Shown here piece by piece: positions 1 through 11,500 of a DNA stretch of 64,000 nt. This DNA is from Scortum barcoo (taxonomy: Eukaryota; Chordata; Actinopteri; Centrarchiformes; Terapontidae): the NCBI GenBank assembly GCA_023238725.1, contig CM041547.1, forward strand, positions 24,235,428-24,299,427. Reading direction: 5' to 3'. Under the pieces are notes generated by a model that saw only the letters and a list, made by a program, of their open reading frames with translations, searched no databases and was not told the origin of the DNA. Position numbers and translations under genes: made by a program. Each line of letters opens with the position of its first letter. Position 1 is the stretch's first letter.

Positions 1-464
1 TTCCCATCACTGGCCTGGTGGGGACATGATCTGTGTCTGTGTTGTGGAGAGAAGGTCGAGTGGCCCAGAGCTCCATATGAGGACATCTAGAGATGCACCT
101 GGACTCACAGACTCATTTCCATTACCTGTGATACCTTCACACATGGACTAAACCCATGAACTCAGTTTATCTACAGTTTATTACGACCCATGTATAACTC
201 CATATATGACTGATGATGATGTTCTCTGTACATGTGGCATCTATTGCACATCTGTCCTGTCCCAGGGAGAGGGATCCCTCATCTGTGGCTCTTCCTCAGG
301 TTTCTTCTTTTTCCCATAAAGGGTTTTTTTGAAGTTTTTCCTGACTCGGTTTCGAGGGTCTAAGGACAGAGGGTGTCACAACTGTGCAGATTGTAAAGCC
401 CTCCGAGGCAAACAATGTTTGTGATTTTGGGCTTTAAATAAATAAATTTGATTTGATTTTTTGA
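1..464 (+). repeat. Dispersed teleost repeat with TTTGATTTGATTT tail (copy A1)
   Basis: The window opens inside a repeat. Its 3' part (about 323-464), with CTGACTCGG, GAGGGTCTAAGGACAGAGGG and a TAAATAAATAAATTTGATTTG tail, recurs with few differences at 44799-44940. The shared 3' end with different 5' extents is the pattern left by target-primed retroposition. I recall this type as very common in teleosts but do not assign a family name. Confidence 0.75.
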
Positions 465-3185
465 AGTTGCACATATAGTGTCGTGAGACTTGACCACAGA
501 CTCATCCTCAAAAGACTTGAGAATCAAGGTTTGGGTCTCCTGAACAGTATTTATTTATTTTTTTGGTGCCAACTTTAAGGAAATATCTGACAAAGGCAAT
601 GTCATTCATTCCTTGACTGTCATACATAACCTTATGTATCTGGTGTGCGTGGCCACAGATGACTGTAACATGCAGCAACACTTACAGCTGCTGTAAGCAT
701 TAGTCAGAACCTTGGCTACAATAACTTAACCCAAGGCCAAAGAATTGCTAAATGCAATGTCTGCAGTATGAAAATAAAGTATGCTAGATGGACCACATCT
801 AAGTAAAGTGTGAATGTTTTTTCATATTACATTGTAATAGCATGTTTAAAGTGATCATATTCACCACAGTAAGTCAGTGCTGACAGTGTATCCTAATAAA
901 TACAGGTATGATGATAATATAGTACATGCTGTACCTTCTCCTTAGATACAGCTACTCTGTGTTCTAAGCAGGCCTGAATGGCATGCAGCAGATGAATAAC
1001 ACAACCACAAGAGACTTGGGACTTTAATTTGGATTAAGTATCTCTGCATAGTCCAAGGTATTGTTTCCCCTGGTGGGGGTATGGACACACTGATGAATTC
1101 AGGTAAAACAGTTCTGAGGACGGCCTAATTAAGATTATCAGCTACAGTAAGAGTATCAGTATCAGTTGATTGACATATTTACTGCTGATGACCTCATTTT
1201 GTTCCTGTGGTGTATTTTTTTTATTCTGTAAGGAACAGGAGCATATTTGTTGGCTTGGTTAATTAGACGTCTAAAGCTCTGCAGTAACATCCCAAGCTTT
1301 CTTTTTAATGTTATGCTTTCAGTCTATAAAAACATATACCACAGAAATCCATTTTAAAAGGCTCACTTTTCACAACATAAAACCTATTTTATGTATTATT
1401 TAAATTGTAAGAGACCATGTAGCATATTAAACATAAATGTTATCATTTGATGTATCGTACCATAGTTTGCTTCAAGCCCATTTTCATCACAATTTTTTTT
1501 TAAAGAAGCTAAGAGAGTACTGCCAAAGAAAAAAAGACTTTTAATGTCAGAGAGTCAGCCTTGAAAGAGCAGAAGAGATAGAGAGACAGAGCATGATGAT
1601 GCAGAGAGCAGACATCAGACTGATTCAAAATATAGATAGAATCTGTTGCTCTGGACTGTGAGAAATCAAGGAAAATCTACAAGAAATTTCAACAATTGAC
1701 TTTAAAAACACTTTAAATTAGTTCCACATATTATGACAGCAAATACCATATAGGACTGTATACAAAGTGTGTGTGTTCTCTATCTGTCTGTCTACATTTT
1801 CTGCTCTTTGTCTTCCTTCTGCGTGTCTGTCTTTCCGTAAAGTCTATACTTTCGGGTAGTTTCAGACAACTCTATGACACCATGCTCTCCTGCCCTTTGA
1901 CCGTAAATACAGAAACTCCTGTTGTGGCTCTGTAATGTAACAAGCCATTATCAAAGGGAAGCAGAGGCCGCGGATCCATTTGATGTTGTGAAGAGCATGC
2001 TGGGATCGACCAGATCGATGACAAAGATATTTGTAGAGCACAGGGCACAAAGAGGATATGAGGACTCCCACACTCTCTGCCTAACACTTCTGTATTTGTT
2101 GTACGAGCGTGTGTATCATGTACCAGCTTTCTCTTTACCTCTAACCAGCTCACCTACGCACTCCCAGTTTTAAATCTGTACAAATACAGTCCCACACATA
2201 CATTTTTACATTTCATATGTGCCTCACCCTTCTTTTTCTCAGGAGATGTCCCTCTGTTTCATTTCCTGTTTTCTCATTCTTAAGACACTGCTGACATGAA
2301 GCCACGCTCAGTCAACCTTCCTTCCAGCTGTGTCTTCCACTTCACTCTCATTTGCTCACAACTAACCTCAGCCTATTTCACATTCAGACTTGTAAGGATT
2401 CCACATGGATACCTCTCCCTCTCTGCTGTGAAGAGTGTAAATATCCTCAAATATTTTACACAGGTGACTGCTGTGCTTTAAGCTCAAGTAAAACATTTAA
2501 CAGACATACTGTAAAATGCAGAGACACTGTGCTGTCTTAGCAACTGTACATAAGAACTATAGACCCATAAATTGCCAAAACATTACTAATTCATATCCCT
2601 CATTATAACATTTAATTGGACAGTTTTTACTTTTTAATGAATGCATGCCCTTTTTTTACATAGGTTTATTTTTTAATTCTGTGCTAGTGTAGTTTTTGAA
2701 TGATACAATCAAAGAAGAGGATCCATTTTCTGATGGAAAAGCATAACTGTTATTTTTAGTGTTGTCTCTCAGACTGTAGCAGACAGATTTGTCTGTCTTT
2801 GGTTTGTCTGGTACTTAGTGTGTAAATATAACAGCAGGACCAAGAAGTGCTTTAAAAGTACTCTAACCAATTTTTACTTTTGATTGTTTTATAACATTGA
2901 ATTATAGTAAATTTATCTGATTAACAGAAAATGACCCTTTCATGCCCATGTGAAAACAGACTCTGTTTAATAAATCATCAGTGGTGCAGCAGGTTGGTTT
3001 GAAGTCCTGTAGTTAGTCAAATACAGATCACCTGCGGATAGCAGGCTTTGTTTTAGGCTTTGTTTTAGCAAAACTAGAACTATATAAATGTATGCCTCCA
3101 TCATAAAATGTATTAAATGTAATTTTTGGCTAAATGGAAATGATCACTCTACTGATGTCTGATTCCTGTGAATCATGTTCAGTGG
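465..3185. other. Intron-like DNA, no gene recognised
   Basis: AT-rich sequence with no convincing exon on either strand; open frames at 1.86-2.5 kb resemble no family I know. It is presumed to belong to the last ca10 intron. No splice acceptor followed by the expected CA10 C-terminal codons was seen. Confidence 0.5.
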
Positions 3186-3189
3186 AAAA

Positions 3190-3695
3190 ATATGCTTTCT
3201 TCACTTCTTCACAGTCACAGAGGACTGCTAGAGAGCTTTTTATCATGGAGACACTACAACCACCTGAAGCTCAAGATCAGCAAAACCAGTGAGTTTGTGG
3301 TGGACTACCAGAGGAACAGGAGGCCTCCTGTCCTGGTTGAAGTGAAGAGGGTGGACTCATAAATTACTTTGTGGTCCAAATCAAAAATAAATTCCTGAGC
3401 TTTTTACACAGTTGGTGTAAAAAATGTCATAGCTTCATGTTATCCAGTTATAATAATCAGCGTATGAGTTCCTGAGTTATGGCCAACACGGTGTGTGAGG
3501 TCACTTTGACCACCAAAGTCTAAGTTCTTCATGTCTTCATTCTTCATACTTCATTCTACAACTTTAAATCATTAGATATTTATGACTATGTACATATTAC
3601 ATATATTCACATATATTTATGTTTACAGCTGGGAGTAACCAATCTTAATTTCATTATGTGCAAACATAATGACAAATAAAGATTCTTGATTCTTT
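3190..3695 (+). mobile_element. 5'-truncated L2-like LINE fragment with 3' end
   Basis: Positions 3247-3345 encode a decayed RT-thumb stretch (NHLKLKISKT, then EFVVDYQRNRRPP) like that of fish LINEs. The 3' part runs through a stem-loop (3652-3671) into AAATAAAGATTCTTGATTCTTT, a tailed 3' end. The last 60 bp are related to the 3' end of the LINE at 12655-15800. Internal parts are deleted. Confidence 0.75.
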
Positions 3696-3942
3696 ATTTC
3701 GTCCAAGTGAACGTTTGTATCTGATGTATGAAGTTGCTTCTGGTGTTCCTGAGACATTGTGTGTATGTGAATGGGCCCAAGGGATGAACAACCTGAAAAC
3801 ATCATGTATCTAACCACAGCTATTGCCAGACGAGGCATAATAAAGGGACTTGTTTTACTCATGGACTTTGGACTATTGGCTGCAGTATTTCTGAAACCTT
3901 GGAAACCTCTGATCTTTCTGGTCTCTTTCTGATCAACTTTTC

Positions 3943-3972
3943 AAATCCCATGTAAATTTATACATGGGATTT
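3943..3972. repeat. Perfect inverted repeat, 12-bp arms, 6-nt loop
   Basis: AAATCCCATGTA is followed after AATTTA by its exact reverse complement. No associated element was recognised. Confidence 0.9.
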
Positions 3973-4546
3973 AAAATATTAAATATAAACTTAATATATT
4001 CAACTATGATTGAAATAAAGTTTTGGCAAAATGTTGAGAAAATGAGGAGAGAAGCTGGAGGAAACCAGAGTAACCGGAGCAGTCACACTGCCCTCGTGCT
4101 TAACAACACACACATAAAATCTGCATCACTGCCTTCATGAGACTCTTGTCTCTCTGATGATGATGATCATCATTTAGAGGTTATGATCTCTGGTCTGACC
4201 ACCAGATAAACCATCTGAGCCAAGAGTGTTTTGGTCACCATGGCGACCTTTGACTGATTGAGATGACCTAATTAGTGCAGTTTGACTGAGCATTCACTTA
4301 CAGCAGGAAATCACAGTGCTAACACACACACAAATACACACACACACAGTTTAGCGTAAGCCTTTCAACACACTTTCAGATATTCCACATCTTTTAGATA
4401 TTTCTTCATAAAAATTCAAAAACCTGCAAATATTACACATCCTTCATATTTCAGGCATCACTCAGTTGATTTTACCCTGCTGTCAGCTTAGCATTAGCTT
4501 TTCAGCAGCCAGCATTCACACAAATATCATATATATTATATATCAG

Positions 4547-4570
4547 AGAGACATATATCAATATGTCTCT
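4547..4570. repeat. Perfect inverted repeat, 10-bp arms, 4-nt loop
   Basis: AGAGACATAT, loop ATCA, then ATATGTCTCT. It lies in AT-rich presumed intron. Confidence 0.9.
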
Positions 4571-5187
4571 AGTTTCCCCTGTTCATCTTTTTCACTGTTC
4601 ATTTCATGAAATGAAAACAAACACTGTGCTTACATTACCATGTCAGAGCCCTGTTTTATTTATCAGCAATGTGCAACTGACAATCATTTATTAAACATGA
4701 TGCTACTACCATGTGTGATCTGTTTCCAACTGTGGGGCTCACACATTTGGATTGTATTTCATCGTCTCAGTGGTACCTGAAGCACCACACCCCCACCAAC
4801 AGAGAAACTAACATTTTTAAAACAGCTGCTTTAAGTCTAAATGGTCTTATGGTGTTGTTGAGAGTAACTTCTCTCAAAATATATATGAGATAGATAAAAA
4901 CTTTGCAAGACATAACTGACAGTGATTTAGTAAGCCCACAGGGTTTAATAGAAATCTTAGAGGTTTATAATGCAGTGAATGTGGGCCTGAGAGGTTTGGC
5001 AAAACAGACTTAAGAATATATTCAGTCTTAACATAAACATGCAGAAACTGCCCTTAGCTTTAAAGGAATGGAAACTATACAAAATGTGAAATTATAAATA
5101 ATACTAATATCTGGCAGAACAGAATATTTTATTCATCCATGAGGAAACACCACCAGTAGTCCACCCCCCTCTCCTCCTCTATATTAC

Positions 5188-5362
5188 CTCTGTACTGTGG
5201 GCGAAGGGCGCGGTTGTTGGGGCAGTCACGGCCCTGCTTGCTGAAGTTGATATTGGTTCGGATGCAGCGCTGCAGCAGAGGCTGGGTGGGGCGGGTGTTG
5301 TCGCTCATACTCAGGAAGATCTTGTAGGGCTCATTCTGGCTGAGGAGACGCAGGGAATGCAT
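5188..5362 (-). CDS. ca10: ca10 penultimate coding exon (C-terminal region)
   Basis: This 175-nt exon follows acceptor CTCCACAG and encodes 58 residues from MHSLRLLSQN to RALRPQYR, plus the first base of the next codon. It ends TACAGAG before donor GTAATA. It includes SMSDNTRP, RCIRTNINFS and DCPNN, the cysteine-containing tail that marks CA10. Known CA10 proteins continue with only about seven more residues. No acceptor followed by such a sequence was seen from 1 to 5187, so the terminal exon is probably beyond position 1. If the donor were ignored, the frame would run on for 19 intron codons to a stop, which is unlikely to be the real end. Confidence 0.95.
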
Positions 5363-8320
5363 CTGTGGAGGACAAGAGGGGTGGTGAAGAACAGCCCGGG
5401 CTGAGACACAGTCACATTAAAAAAAAAAGTTTGGTTCAGCTCAGTTTGGTCAGATGAAGAGCTAATTACCTCCACCAAGACTGCTGAAGTCATTTAAATC
5501 AAGTAACCTTTGGAGAACCTGCCATGGTTCTAAAAATTCTACATAAAGGTAAAGAAAACTCTGAATCATCTGCATTTCATAAGGAAAATTGAGGATGCAA
5601 AATCCCATCACATCACACTGTTGTCACCTTTTACAGAGGAGAAATAGAGAGCATCCTGAGTGGAAACATGGCAAGCTGGCATGCTTTGTGCATGATACAG
5701 GACAGGAAGGCTCTGCATCAGGTGGTACTCCAGGCAATACCCGCTCAACTATAACTTGCACACTGAAATTCAGAATCAAGACTTCATTTGTAATGAGGCA
5801 CAGTCCTGCTTACTTTTTTGCATATTTTCTGCAATGTTGGTGAATTGACCATTCACTGTGCTGCTCCACTGGTTACATCTAGGGCGTTACCATATATGAG
5901 TGATATTTAAGCTCATTAACCTCTTTATTAGTGTAATTTCTACCGAAATGTTCCCCTTTGTTATGTTGCCTTCAAGTCATGTTAGAAATATTAGAAACAG
6001 GAGCAGAGTCCATATTAATGAGCCAGCAACTTATTTATTATGACTCAAAGTGTGAATTTAATGCTATCGGCACTATCTTTATTAAGATCTTAAAAAAGAC
6101 AGACGATGTCTCTCGTGATATGTGCGCTGGATTATACATTTGTTGCACTTTGACGTTGGGCTTCCTGATGTGGAGAGTTGGGGTGTGAATCTGATCTGCT
6201 CTTCAGTGACATAAAAAGGCTTTCTGGTCAGAACAACATGATGTGTGGATTTAGAGCATGTTATAGTCTGTGGCCACATGCAGATGATGCTATTTTTTAC
6301 ACTTACTAAATCTACACTATTCATACAGTTTAAAAAAGATACAGATGAAGACTGATGTGATGCAAAAGCAGGTTCAATTTAACATCCTTTTTTTTGTGCT
6401 CTGTATATAAGCACTACATTTCATAATATTACTGTTAAAACACAGCCTCTTTTATCTAAACCACTTAGGGAAAAGATGATGTTTTCGGTTACAGGTTATG
6501 AAGTCGTATTTTGCATTTCAAAGCTGTTTGTGCCCTGTGTAAATTACATTTCTGCCCCAATCAGAATACGTGTTCTGTTTTTTGTTTTTTCCCATGTCAC
6601 ATTTTCTGATTTTACTCTCACGTACCTGCATCTGTGTTACGTAGACAGGCTTGTTAATGAGTATCCACGTGGACGTCTCGTAGCAGGGAGGGATGGTGAT
6701 GGAGCCCTCGTAGGTGATGTAACGAGTTGTGTCCGGGTAAAGGTCGGCTATGTTCAGGCCCATCAGTAAGAATGCATCATCTAGAGAGAGAGAAGAAAAG
6801 GACGAGAGAGAGAGAGTGTTAAGGTGATGCAGTATGTTGTGTGAAAGTGTTTTATGTTCATGCCCATTAACAGGAACAGACTGTGAGAGGAAGAAAGAGG
6901 AGAGATGAGTGTGTGTGTGTGTTTGTGTGTGTGCATGTGGTTTATGTAGAACACTGCGTCAGGGTATAAATCTATAATGTTTGGACCAATTAAAAGGAAT
7001 GATTTGCCTGAGAAAAAACATAAGTGTGTTAGAGCACAGAGAGTGTGTGTTTTGTTGTATTAATTAGGGCCAAATGTATGCTCTCACAGTCACATTATGG
7101 ACACTCACCTCTCATTCACAGACAAGCTGCTGGTTACCACAGGCTAAACTGTCAGTTTAAAGGTTAAGACTTATCGCCTGGTTTAGGTTAGTAAATGTCT
7201 CCAGAGAATTCATGTAATGGCCTTCTAAGTGATGAAAACAAGTTTCTGTGTGTGTGTGTATGTGTGTGTGTGTGTGTGTGTAACTCTGCTGCTATGTAGC
7301 TTAGCCCCATTAACAGGAAGCAATTCTCCAGAGGGCCAAACGCCTTCACAGAAGAGGTTGGAAAACAGATTTCGGCAATGTTGCTCTGATTTGTATGAAA
7401 TTAAGAATGCATTCTTGCTGAAACCAAAGGAAAACGTGTTTCTGTGTGAGTGCTGTTGTGGTAAAGTATGTGGAGAGCAGACTCCATTATCTCTCTATTA
7501 TCAAAAATGAACAATCGACAAGAGAAAGATGAGCTCAGTGTGTTAAGTTTCAGGGCCCTTCACATCTAACTCGTTTGGTCCGGACTTACAGACTTTTCAG
7601 CTTGATCCGAACCAAGGTTATGGGTGTGAAAACTGTGTTTGTCTGGAACAAACAGCCAAAGCTTGGTCCAGCAAACAGAGGTGATCTATGTCTGGATTGA
7701 ACTGAACCATGGTTTGGTTCATATGTGAAAACAGTTTTTGGATGGTTGGACTTTCAGACCAATTATGGGAAGTATTACATAGTACAGAGGAGATGAGGAG
7801 AACAGATGTTTAATTATCATTACTATTGTTGTAACAATAACAAAATGAATTTGTTCATTCATTTTCTCCATTCATTCCAACTGCAATAGAAGGCTGCCAT
7901 AGACTGTATAAAAGAAGAGGACATGGTCACTGTGATATTCTACTACTGTACTGAAGCCTAGAATTTGCTATTTTGGCACAGACACAGATTAAAATATCAG
8001 AGGTTTCACCTTGTTATAGAATTTATTTAGTAAGGTTGGTTTACTGAATGACCACAGCTGTAGAGCAGTAGGGTAACAGAAATATAGATCCACTACTTTA
8101 TACAGAAAGGTGCGTAAAGTGGTGGTTTTTGGACGGAGCACATAGTACACCGGTCAGACCAAAGGCTTACTATAATCATCTTGTTTTATGGTTATTTACA
8201 GGAGATTTAAATGTTTCATTTTACTCCAAAAACAAGATGGAGCCCTGTAGGTGTTCAGAGTAGATTTAGCTTGTCTAGGGACAACACACAGGTTTAGACA
8301 GTGAGTGTGAGTGTGTGTCA

Positions 8321-8375
<55 letters not shown>

Positions 8376-8520
8376 TGCATCTTACGTCTGTAGTTAATTC
8401 TGGTGATGGTGTCTCTATTGAGCATGCGGTTGAGGAAGGCGTTGGAGTTTTCAGAGAGCTGAGAGACGACAAAGAGAGAAGGGGATGAAATATTCATTAC
8501 AAACCACAGTGCACACACAT

Positions 8521-8553
<33 letters not shown>

Positions 8554-11500
8554 GCAGTGGAACACATGTAACAAGTGACTTAAGTGAAACACTGAGCTTT
8601 TTTTGTATTGAAACTCACAGTCCACAACTGAGAGGTTACGTTGTAAATCTGCCAGATATTATGAGAGAGTTAATGAAATCATCCAATATGCTCTTTATGA
8701 GATATTAAGACTTAATTGGTCCTCCAGTATGTTTCACTGTACTAGAAGGGCATGCTGACCTTTATGAAGATAGAGACCACAGCGATGCCATGAGGACTCT
8801 TAGCTGCCTCCGTATAGTTGGCGTACAGATCATGGTTATAATGGATCAGCTGGACCTGAAAGAGACACACAACGACACAGAGCATTACAACCTAAATTAA
8901 CCAACTCAAGCAGAACTGCAACTAATGGATATTTTTTAGTTTGACTTATGGTTCTGATTAATATGAACAATGTGAAGCTGCCCATCATAACCCTCCAATG
9001 TTTCAAGATTTGCTGCACCAGACAACTTTTTTTCACCGTTAATCGGATTTGTTTCAGCACAAGTCCATTGATACCAGGAAGTGGCACAGCAAAATGAATC
9101 AGTGCATCTTCACAAAATATATGGGTTAAGATGTTTGGTAGTGGCTGATCTAGACAGTGAACTACTGCTTCCAGTCAGGCTAGTGCAAGTCAGTTGAACA
9201 AAACAGCCTGCTTGTTAATTGATAGCACATAATTCTGCTGCTGGTATCAGTGTTCTCTGTCTACTGAGGTTTGTTAGAGTTGACTGCATTTTGCTTCGGG
9301 TATAATTATCTTTAGGTCTAATTTAGGTCCGGTCTGACTGTGGTCCCCATTGGATTGAGGGTCTCTTTATGGAAAATTATTTTCTGCATGTCTGGGATGG
9401 GGGAGGTTTATCACAGGTTTGTTTAGGCAATTCTACACAATCTAACACAGGTTTACTAGATTCTGCTTGTTAATAGACTTCATAAACTCAGCCCCCTCCT
9501 CTAGTACTGACAGTAAAAATTGTACCCCCTCCCCTGAATTTTAACTCAGCCCATGAAAATATTTTGACAGATGTAGAGCCACAAACTCAATCTGCATAAC
9601 ACATCTCAAAGGTTTACAGCTTCCTTCTAACATCTCTGTCTGTGTCTCTGGACAGAGTGGATTTACAAAATAAATGCAATTCTGTGATCACTGGCTGGTA
9701 AAAGACAGAGAAGCTTGGGAAATCTCCACTCAATCGAAACGCCACAGAGATGAGACAACACTCGCTTCTCCAATTTTGGCAACCAGGTTTGAAATCATTT
9801 CAAGGCTGATAACAAGCTTGAAGATTGTACGACAAATACCCCAGCATTTCAAGCCGTCATGTTGTCAGTGTGAAATGCATGATCAAATGTCTTTTTTTAT
9901 GATTTTGTGATCTTTTTCATATGAAACAAGGAACTATTCAACTGTTCAAGACAAATCGCTTCAGGTACAATAACATTTACATTATTATTTTAAGATTTAA
10001 GATTTTAAGGTTGCTCACATATGAAAAGTTTTCCTGTTAATGAAAGATGGCTGTTTCAGAATAATTTACTCTGCGTGGGGGTTGTGTTTTATGTGTGTAT
10101 TCACACTTGCACGTGTGTTTATCTGAGAAAACAAAATCTTTGCAGTCATTAATCATAATAAGTTTGACCATGTTTCTGCTTTTGTTTCTGTTTTTGATTA
10201 CCAATTATCTTCTCAGCCTGTTAGTAACTGCTCTGTTGTCCACGTAGCTGTATTTGTGTGTGTGTGTGTGTGTGTGTACTCATGTGGCGTTTACCTCTCC
10301 AGGAAAACCCTGTCCATTAAGAAGGTGCTCTGAACCCTGGGCGTCCTCGCTGCCAAAATGGAGGCGGACCTCCTCCAGTCTGTAGCTGTAGCCCAGCCCA
10401 GCGGGCCCCCCGAGATGTTCACCAGGTGGGCTTTGTCTGGCCGAAGGGACACGTGCTTCCCTGTGTTATACATGGTGCCTCCCATCTACAGAGAAACAAA
10501 TTAGATTATTCTTAGGAAGCCAATCTGATGGAGGAAAACCTATCCAAACGTGATTTACATGAATTCATTTTCTAAATAAGACCCCTCATCTGAAAGAGTT
10601 TGAGATTGACACCCAAATCACTGAGAAAACCTGCGTTACACTTGACTGTGGTGTCCTTTCAGGTCTCAAAACTTGCAAGAGTCAAATCTCACATCAGTGC
10701 AAGTAAGGTTCAAGTCCTTTTTTTCCACGACTTAAGACAGACTTCAGTCCAAGTCTTAATCTTAAGTCAAGCACTTACACATGAGATGTCCACTACTTTT
10801 GAATGAACACTCTCTGACCAGTAGGCTTGTTAAATCTCTTCAGTTGTGGTGAGTGAACGTCCTCCTTTGGGTCTGATTAGGATCAGTGGACTGCAGCAGG
10901 TGGACCAGAATTCATCCTGTTAAAACTGCTGAAAAAATGGCATCAACCACATCTCTTGCTGACTTCAAGCCAAGGTAAATGGAACCACTGTTATCAGGTA
11001 CCAAAAACACCAAAGGTTCTTCTTTGTTAGTGTTTATTATTAGTTTATTTGTGTTGATGTTGGTGGCCCCTGTGGACAAAGGCAGTAGTGTTCCACTACA
11101 TTTAGTTTTAGCACTAGCATGTTTTTATTGTTTACAATGGTGTCATAATAATTTGTGTGGAGTCAGAAAAAAATGTGTATTACTGCTATAGTACACTACA
11201 ATGCATCAACATTACACTAAAAATACATTAAACTTGTTTAAAGATCTTGGTAATCTTACCATGCCAGTTGGTAAGATTAGGAGAAAGGTGCTATTATTTT
11301 GAAAATTAGAGCATACATTCCAGCTCCCTTCCCCTCTCTCTAGAATGCACTCCAGTTCTCCTCCACATCTCCTTCCATCAGTGTTGCTCAGTCGAATTCT
11401 CTCTTTTTAACTCACTTTTCTCTATTTATTTACTTATTGTTAATGTAAACGCTTCTTTTTTCTCTTGGTTTTTTGGTTGTTTTTTATCCAATGTCCACTC

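Larger units (their letters stand above)
3696..5187. other. Presumed last ca10 intron, proximal part
   Basis: Begins (in transcript order) at the GTAATA donor after 5188. It contains the two inverted repeats and a short CA-rich stretch at 4324-4348. Nothing coding was recognised. Confidence 0.6.

Noticed and set aside
2325..2360. Minus-strand AG followed by TGAAGTGG as a candidate last ca10 exon
   Set aside because: Would give VKWK and then a long unrelated tail.
4264..4300. Minus-strand AG followed by TGAATG as a candidate last ca10 exon
   Set aside because: The codons after it give VNAQSN rather than the conserved CA10 end, and the polypyrimidine tract is weak.
5129..5187. Extension of the ca10 frame past the donor to a stop (19 codons)
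   Set aside because: A strong GTAATA donor sits at the position where CA10 genes splice, and the extension resembles no CA10 C-terminus.
8275..8548. Open frames with long Ser-Leu runs or Cys-Val runs
   Set aside because: They are translations of AG and CA microsatellites; only the short ca10 exon inside is real.
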